NCBI GenBank assembly: GCA_964511185.1
Contig: CAZEDU010000153.1
Span: 1 to 10,656 of the forward strand
Direction of reading: 5' to 3'
Length of the DNA stretch: 10,656 bases
Source: CAZEDU01 sp964511185
GTDB lineage: Bacteria; Myxococcota; Myxococcia; Myxococcales; Myxococcaceae
The translations under genes were made by a program, and so were the position numbers. The notes under the pieces were generated by a model, which did not search any database, had not been told where the DNA came from, and saw nothing but the letters and a program-made list of their open reading frames with translations. Below, in pieces: positions 6,374 through 10,656 of the stretch (within the stretch, counting starts at the first letter, position 1; the number at the start of each line of letters is the position of its first letter).

Positions 6374-6925
6374 TCACGGCAACTCTGGCGCCACTTCCGT
6401 CACCAGCAGCGTGCGCCCGAGCTTGCGGTCGTCGCCTCCATAGCCGCTGTAGATGGCGCCCACGGCGGTCTCGTTCTTCCACTCGATGCGCACCTGGTGC
6501 GCGCCCGCGGCGACCGGCTCGGCCCACTGGATGAACGCGTTCGCGTAGTAGCAGGTGCCCGGGGTGGCGGCCTGCAGGTACGTGCCCGTCAGCGGCACGC
6601 CGTCGATCACGAGCCGATAGTTCGCCAGCCCACCGTCACACACCGCTCCGAACGCCGAGAAGCTCACCCAGAGCTGCCCCGCGTTCGTCGTCACGTCGAT
6701 CGCCATGTCGGGGACGTCGGCCCAAGCGTTGGCGGTCGTCGAGACGGTGTTGCCGGCGTTCGCCCGACGTATTTGCCGAAGCCCGCCGCTCGCGGGGCCC
6801 GTCCCGGGAGGCCCTGGCTCACCCTGCGGCCCGGCGGGCCCCGGAGGCCCTTCTTTCGGCACCTCCACGGGCATGGTGCAGCTCACGAGCAGCAAGACAA
6901 AGCCGACGACACACAGACGAGGCAT
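6374..6925 (-). CDS. Lipoprotein with short collagen-like segment
   Basis: A 183-residue protein with a lipoprotein signal peptide: hydrophobic residues 5-15 then the lipobox LVSC, giving Cys16 as the lipidated residue. Residue 17 is Thr, not Asp, so outer-membrane sorting is plausible if E. coli Lol rules apply. Residues ~26-40 are five Gly-X-Y triplets (GPPGPAGPQGEPGPP), too few to be a stable collagen helix alone. The rest (~50-175) looks like a beta-sandwich: strands such as GQLWVSFSAFG and YRLVIDGVPL, then HQVRIEWKNE, with two cysteines (in AVCDGG and GTCYY) placed to form a disulphide. I do not recognise the fold by name; TNF/C1q-like or lectin-like sandwiches are possible. The ATG is preceded by GGAG at 5-nt spacing (rc of 6931-6934). 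It starts 45 bp from the divergent gene remnant. Confidence 0.82.
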   Translation of the reverse strand: MPRLCVVGFVLLLVSCTMPVEVPKEGPPGPAGPQGEPGPPGTGPASGGLRQIRRANAGNTVSTTANAWADVPDMAIDVTTNAGQLWVSFSAFGAVCDGGLANYRLVIDGVPLTGTYLQAATPGTCYYANAFIQWAEPVAAGAHQVRIEWKNETAVGAIYSGYGGDDRKLGRTLLVTEVAPELP

Positions 6926-6970
6926 GGGCGCTCCGAACGAGGACGCTTCGATACTGCCACAAGCTCACCG

Positions 6971-7451
6971 GTGCTCGCCGCCGAGGAGCTCGCCGCCAGC
7001 CGCGCGCGGAGCCCCGGCCAAGCGCTCAACCGCGTCGCGAAGCTCTACGGCGCGCGCGTGTTCGACCTGCACGCGATGGCGGCGAACCCGCGCTTCTTCA
7101 AGCCGACCGCCGAGTTTTGGGAGGGCTTCTGTCAGGCCTGGAGCTGGGCTTCGCTGAGCCCATGGATCAACAAGCGGGTCGACGTCCCGGGGCCTGCGGG
7201 GGCGCGCGGCTTGTGGATTGGCGGCGAGTGGCTGAGCCGCGCGGAGCTGGGCAACTGGATGATGGCGGTCTCGCGCGACATCTCGGTCGCTCAAGACGCG
7301 ACCGCGCTGTTCAAGCACAAGCCGACCGCGGAGGAGGTGCTGGTCGCGCTTCACCGCTATGCCTTGAGCCCCGCGCGCGGCACCACCTCGAGCGCGAGGT
7401 GCAGGTCGGCGCCAAGTCGGCCACCCGTGGCGCGTGCCCAAGCCGGGCTAG
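6971..7451 (+). pseudogene. Unrecognised gene with two apparent frameshifts
   Basis: From the GTG at 6971 the frame reads a convincing protein (LNRVAKLYGARVFDLHAM, FFKPTAEFWEGFCQAWSW, GLWIGGEWLSRAELGNWM) with GC-rich third positions up to about 7363. That frame then degenerates into improbable codons and stays open to 8707 only as antisense of the next gene. At 7363 coding character moves to the next frame (CTT GAG CCC... reading LEPRARHHLEREVQVGAKSA). At 7422 it moves again, reading HPWRVPKPG and stopping at TAG 7449-7451, where the convergent dehydrogenase also stops. Each shift is repaired by one extra C beside an existing CC, giving ~160 residues, tryptophan-rich, with no family I know. 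It is either a recently broken gene or two sequencing errors. The GTG start is uncertain: no clear ribosome-binding site is visible. Confidence 0.6.
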
Positions 7452-8458
7452 AGCGGAGCCACCCGCAGCACCGCGGCCCCTTGCAGTCGGCCATGGCGCA
7501 GGTCCTCGAGCGCTTCGTTCGCGCGCTCGAGGGGATACGCGTGCGTCTCGGTGCGCAAGGAGAGCTTCGCCGCGAGCGCGAGAAACCCTTCGCCGTCGCG
7601 CCGCGTGAGGTTGGCCACCGATCGCACCACGCGCTCGCCCCAGAGCAACGAGTAAGGAAAAGACGGCACATCGCTCATGTGAATCCCGCCGCAGACCACG
7701 ACGCCGCCGCGGCGAACGTGGCCGAGGGCAGTGGGAATCAACGCGCCGACGGGCGCGAAGAGGATGGCCGCGTCGAGCGGCTCGGGCGGCGCTTCGTCGC
7801 TGCCGCCGGCCCACTCGGCGCCGAGGCCGCGCGCGAACGCTTGCGCCGCCCGGTCGCCCGGTCGCGTGAAGGCGAACACCCGGCGCCCTTGCGCCTTGGC
7901 CACCTGCGCGAGCAGGTGCGCCGCGGCGCCGAAGCCGTACAGCCCCAACCGCTCGGCATCGCCCGCCATCTGGTAGCTGCGGTAGCCGATGAGCCCCGCG
8001 CACAAGAGCGGCGCCGCCTCGACGTCTCCATACCGCTCGGGCAGCGGGAAGGCGTAGCGGACGTCGGCGACCAGGTGCTCGGCGTAGCCGCCGTCGAGGT
8101 CGTGGCCTGTGAAGCGCGCCCGCTCGCACAGGTTCTCCTCTCCCCGCTGGCAAAAGGCGCACTGGCCGCAGGTCCAGCCGAGCCAGGGAATGCCGACCCG
8201 CATGCCGACAGCGAGCCCCTCGGCGCCCGCGCCCACCGCCTCGACGCGGCCGACCACCTCGTGGCCAGGCACGATGGGCAGCTTGGCCTTGGGCAGCTCG
8301 CCGTCGACCAGGTGCAAGTCCGTGCGGCAGACCGCGCACGCCAGCACGCGCACCAGGACCTGACCTTCGGCGGGCGCGGGGATCGGCCGCTCCTCGAGCA
8401 CCAGCGGTGTCCTCGCGGCCTTGAGCACCATCGCGCGCATCGAGCCCATCCCCCTCAT
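7448..8458 (-). CDS. Zinc-dependent alcohol dehydrogenase family protein
   Basis: A 336-residue medium-chain dehydrogenase/reductase. Expected catalytic zinc ligands are Cys44 (in AVCRTDLHL), His66-Glu67 (in PGHEVVG) and Cys153 (in LLCAGLIGYR). The structural zinc site is complete: Cys97, Cys100, Cys103 and Cys111. The Rossmann nucleotide-binding turn is GLYGFGAAAHL at ~172-182. Members oxidise alcohols or reduce aldehydes with NAD(P); this one is closest to the broad 'adh_fam_2'/CAD-like group, and the substrate cannot be read from sequence. The first ATG (rc of 8456-8458) shares bases with the upstream deacetylase stop (ATGA). The ATG at 8440 (MRAMVLKAARTP) is an equally good start: it has AGGGGG 9 nt upstream and matches the usual family N-terminus. 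Both imply translational coupling. No terminator is visible beyond the stop. Confidence 0.93.
   Translation of the reverse strand: MRGMGSMRAMVLKAARTPLVLEERPIPAPAEGQVLVRVLACAVCRTDLHLVDGELPKAKLPIVPGHEVVGRVEAVGAGAEGLAVGMRVGIPWLGWTCGQCAFCQRGEENLCERARFTGHDLDGGYAEHLVADVRYAFPLPERYGDVEAAPLLCAGLIGYRSYQMAGDAERLGLYGFGAAAHLLAQVAKAQGRRVFAFTRPGDRAAQAFARGLGAEWAGGSDEAPPEPLDAAILFAPVGALIPTALGHVRRGGVVVCGGIHMSDVPSFPYSLLWGERVVRSVANLTRRDGEGFLALAAKLSLRTETHAYPLERANEALEDLRHGRLQGAAVLRVAPL
8450..8455 (-). promoter_or_regulatory. Ribosome-binding site favouring the internal dehydrogenase start
   Basis: AGGGGG on the minus strand ends 9 nt before the ATG at 8438-8440. It overlaps the deacetylase stop region, so ribosomes finishing the deacetylase would arrive at it. 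It supports a start at 8440, six codons into the longer reading frame that begins at 8458. Confidence 0.5.
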
Positions 8459-10161
8459 TCAACCCACGTGAAGCGGTGTTGCCGTTCGCGCGCGAGCACC
8501 GCCTCGTCGAACGCCGGCTTCTCCTCCAGCCAGGTCACCATGTCGTCCGGCTCCCACGCGTACGGCTGGCCGTCCATCCGCACCCGCCCGTCTGCGAAGG
8601 CGCGGGTCGCCTCGAGCAGCGGGACGTCCTTCAAGTCACGGAGCTGCGCCTCGAAGCGCCCTTGCCGCTCCGCGGTGACGAACTGCGTGTCGTGCCGCGC
8701 GGCGTAGGCGGTGTGGTACCAGGAAGGGCGAAACGCCACGCCCTCCAGCCCGAGCCGCTGGGCCATGATCGACAACAGCGTCGTGGCTTCGCGCGCGAGC
8801 CCCAAGCCGGGCGCGTCTTGTCCCGGCAGCTGCGGCCGGGTCTCGGTGAAGCGCGAGAGGGGATCGCGCAGCGTCAGCCAGTTGACGAACAGCACCGGTC
8901 GGCCGGCGATGTGCCGCCGCTCGACCACGGTCTCGACCAGCACGTGCTCCTTGCCTTGCGCGCGCCCGAGGAGCCGCATCCGGTCGCCGGTGCCGGTCGG
9001 CGCGATCTCGACCCGCAGGCCCTGGTAGCCGAGCCGCTCGACGTGCTTCCACAACCCGTAGCGCGCGAACGCGTGCTCGATCGCCTCGCGCGAGTAGAAG
9101 CCGAGCAGCCGAAAGGGCGCGGTGGGGAAGCCCAGGTCGGCCTCGGTCAAGGGCGCGAACGTTTCCTCCGAGAGCTGCAGCGCCACGTCCGCGAAGTGGC
9201 TGCGCAGCGGGTCGACCGTCTCGGGGATGCGCGAGCGCGGCAGCCCCGCCAACACCAACGCGGTGCCCGCGAGCGCGCGCCAGGCGTCGTCGCTGTAGCC
9301 GCCGGCGGGGAGCCACACCGACGCGCGGCCCGCCAGCTTGTCGAGCACCAGGGCGTCGCGTCGGCGGCAGCCCTCCAGCGTCAAGCCGAGCTGCCCGAGC
9401 CGGTCGCCCTGCAGGACGTCTCCCCCCGCGAGCACGAAGGTCAGCGCGCTGGGCGGCATGTTCTCGAGGAGCGCCTCGAGCGCCGCCAGGTACGTCGCGT
9501 CGTCGCAGCCTTTGGGCAGCACGGTGTCCTCGACGTCGGCGGGCAGCGGCCAACCAGGACCGGACAACGAGCCGAGCCACGTCTTGGGATCGCGGCGCAG
9601 GCACTCGGCGGTCCCGTCGGGAGGGTGGGCGTCGAGGTCGAGCACCGCCACCCGGTCGGAGAAGCCGTCGCGCCGGAGCGCCGCGATGCTCACCGCGACG
9701 TCGTTGACCGCGCAGAAGCCGGCGCCGCGCGCGGGCGCCGCATGGTGAAAGCCGCCGCTGGTGTTCAGCACCGCGAGCGAGCGGCTCAACGCGCGCCGCG
9801 CCGCGAGCATCGTCCCGCCGCACGCGAGGCGAATGGTGCCCATCAGCTCGTCGACGCGGACGTCCGAAGGCGAGCACGCGAAGATCGACGCGAGCGCCTC
9901 GGGGCGCGTCAGGCTCTCGAGGTAGTGCCCGTCGTGCACCAGCGCGAGGTCGTCGTACGACGCAGGCGTGGGCCGGAGCACCTGCGCTGGACGGTACGCG
10001 CGCCGGTCGACCAGATGCCACGTGACGAGATCGGCCCGCCGCAGATCGAACGCGCCTTCGAGCCCGCTCAGCGGCCATCGATAGGCCGGGTCGTAGACCA
10101 GGAGCGGTCGTCGGAAGATCCACGCTTGCAGCCTTTGCAGCATGCCGGCCGCGTACTTCAT
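8455..10161 (-). CDS. Histone deacetylase superfamily hydrolase with long C-terminal extension
   Basis: A 568-residue protein. Residues ~18-320 are a zinc-dependent deacetylase core of the arginase/HDAC fold. The active-site histidine pair is His139-His140 in SGGFHHAAPARGAGFCAVND. Predicted zinc ligands are Asp177 and His179 (LDLDAHPPDGT) and Asp248 (LAGGDVLQGDRLGQLGLT). The transition-state tyrosine is Tyr289 in PAGGYSDDAW. All key residues are present, so activity is expected. The usual HHG after the zinc histidine reads HPP here. Bacterial members remove acetyl groups from small amines, polyamines or protein lysines; the substrate is unknown. Residues ~321-568 are an extra, well-structured region (NWLTLRDPLSRF, RPQLPGQDAPGLGLAREA, FRPSWYHTAYAARHDTQFV) that I cannot assign; AcuC-type proteins normally end near 350-390 residues. 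The ATG has GAGG about 7 nt upstream. Its stop overlaps the dehydrogenase start. Confidence 0.92.
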   Translation of the reverse strand: MKYAAGMLQRLQAWIFRRPLLVYDPAYRWPLSGLEGAFDLRRADLVTWHLVDRRAYRPAQVLRPTPASYDDLALVHDGHYLESLTRPEALASIFACSPSDVRVDELMGTIRLACGGTMLAARRALSRSLAVLNTSGGFHHAAPARGAGFCAVNDVAVSIAALRRDGFSDRVAVLDLDAHPPDGTAECLRRDPKTWLGSLSGPGWPLPADVEDTVLPKGCDDATYLAALEALLENMPPSALTFVLAGGDVLQGDRLGQLGLTLEGCRRRDALVLDKLAGRASVWLPAGGYSDDAWRALAGTALVLAGLPRSRIPETVDPLRSHFADVALQLSEETFAPLTEADLGFPTAPFRLLGFYSREAIEHAFARYGLWKHVERLGYQGLRVEIAPTGTGDRMRLLGRAQGKEHVLVETVVERRHIAGRPVLFVNWLTLRDPLSRFTETRPQLPGQDAPGLGLAREATTLLSIMAQRLGLEGVAFRPSWYHTAYAARHDTQFVTAERQGRFEAQLRDLKDVPLLEATRAFADGRVRMDGQPYAWEPDDMVTWLEEKPAFDEAVLARERQHRFTWVE

Positions 10162-10240
10162 GCCCGCGCCTCAGGGAAGCCCCTGACCTCGCGCCAGTTG
10201 CGGCGCTCCGGTTGCTACCTAGCTTTGCGCGCCGTCTGCG

Positions 10241-10245
10241 AGGAG
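10241..10245 (+). promoter_or_regulatory. Ribosome-binding site of the receiver gene
   Basis: AGGAG lies 6 nt upstream of the ATG at 10252 and fixes the start of the edge-truncated response-regulator gene. The 90-bp divergent gap 10162-10251 that contains it must also carry the promoters of both flanking genes; no clear -35/-10 pair was identified. Confidence 0.7.
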
Positions 10246-10251
10246 CGTGCG

Positions 10252-10656
10252 ATGTCTGAAGGTTGGGTGTTGGTCGTGGAAGACGACGGCGATGTCCGGG
10301 AGGTGTTCTCGATGGTGTTGTCCGAAGAGGGCTACCACGTGGTCACCGCGCCCAACGGGCTCGAGGCGCTCGAGCAAGTCGAGGTGCGCGGGGCACCGGC
10401 CTTGATGCTGCTCGACGCGTCGATGCCGGTGGTGAGCGGGGAGGATCTGCTCCACGCCATCGAGGCGAACGGCATGGGGGAGGTGCCGGTGGTGCTGCTC
10501 TCGGGGGATCCCGACGCGGCGGAGATCGCCCGGCGCTTCCCGTCGGTCTGCTACCTGCCCAAGCCGATCGGCGTCGACGAGCTGCTGCGCGCCGTCGGTC
10601 GCTTCGCGCGCCCGTCAGTGATCGAACCGCTCGAGCAGGGGCGCCGCGGCGTTCAT
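10252..10656 (+). CDS. Response regulator receiver domain protein, 3'-truncated by window edge
   Basis: The frame is open for 135 codons from ATG to the end of the window with no stop. It encodes a CheY-like receiver domain: acidic pocket Glu10-Asp11-Asp12 (VLVVEDDGDVREVF), phospho-acceptor Asp55 (LMLLDASMPVVSGEDLL), switch Ser84 (VVLLSGDPD) and conserved Lys104 (CYLPKPIGVDELL). All receiver signature residues are present, so it should accept phosphate from a histidine kinase. The ~20 residues after the domain (FARPSVIEPLEQGRR) do not yet show an output domain; it may be a stand-alone receiver or have an effector beyond the window. It is transcribed divergently from the deacetylase. It lies about 5 kb from the histidine kinase, and I see no evidence that they pair. 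Confidence 0.93.
   Translation, partial: MSEGWVLVVEDDGDVREVFSMVLSEEGYHVVTAPNGLEALEQVEVRGAPALMLLDASMPVVSGEDLLHAIEANGMGEVPVVLLSGDPDAAEIARRFPSVCYLPKPIGVDELLRAVGRFARPSVIEPLEQGRRGVH

Noticed and set aside
6206..8707. A very long plus-strand open frame of 833 codons.
   Set aside because: It fuses antisense of the TonB-like tail, the lipoprotein and the dehydrogenase. Only 6971 to ~7363 has believable coding character. Long antisense frames are common in GC-rich DNA.
8636..10123. A 495-codon minus-strand frame and several plus-strand frames across the deacetylase.
   Set aside because: They are Arg/Ala/Gly-rich alternative frames of the deacetylase gene with no motif; the 568-residue frame carries the full HDAC signature.
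4014..10656. The histidine kinase and the receiver protein as a two-component pair.
   Set aside because: They are about 5 kb apart, in opposite orientations, with several unrelated genes between them. Nothing in the sequence links them.
1..10656. A defence island, prophage, integron, biosynthetic cluster or mobile element.
   Set aside because: No nuclease, reverse transcriptase, toxin-antitoxin pair, transposase, integrase, carrier-protein or phage structural signature was found on either strand.

Overview
This is a high-GC (roughly two-thirds G+C by eye), gene-dense chromosomal segment. The gene content points to a myxobacterium or close relative in Myxococcota: a DUF1552 protein, a stand-alone cytoplasmic histidine kinase, a TonB-like protein without ExbB/ExbD, collagen-repeat secreted proteins and an ECF-type sigma factor. 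That assignment is inferred from gene content, not proven. I see no tRNA, rRNA, CRISPR array, transposase, integrase or phage gene.

Layout, left to right. (1) The 3' part of a DUF1552 gene (+) enters from the left edge. (2) A compact three-gene minus-strand operon follows, transcribed as polytopic membrane protein, then ECF-like sigma factor, then an 87-residue single-pass membrane protein. Its genes abut or overlap, and its last gene overlaps the DUF1552 gene tail to tail. (3) A 293-bp divergent intergenic region carries several inverted repeats. (4) A secreted collagen-like protein (+) ends in a textbook intrinsic terminator. (5) A soluble histidine kinase (-) is followed by a divergent TonB-like protein (+). 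(6) A small lipoprotein with a short collagen-like stretch (-) converges on the TonB-like gene. (7) A 160-codon gene remnant (+) carries two apparent single-base frameshifts. (8) A minus-strand pair encodes a histone-deacetylase-family hydrolase with a long C-terminal extension, translationally coupled through an ATGA overlap to a zinc alcohol dehydrogenase. (9) A response-regulator receiver gene (+) runs off the right edge.

Functional links. The sigma operon looks like a self-contained membrane-signalling unit; the small membrane protein sits where an anti-sigma factor would normally be encoded but has no zinc-finger signature. The deacetylase and dehydrogenase are probably co-expressed and may act on one small-molecule pathway. 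The histidine kinase and the receiver are about 5 kb apart with unrelated genes between them, so nothing here shows they are partners. The remaining genes are single transcription units for cell-surface proteins. No obvious defence or mobile system is present. The less ordinary items are the deacetylase fusion with its dehydrogenase, the sigma operon, the frameshifted gene and the two collagen-like exported proteins.
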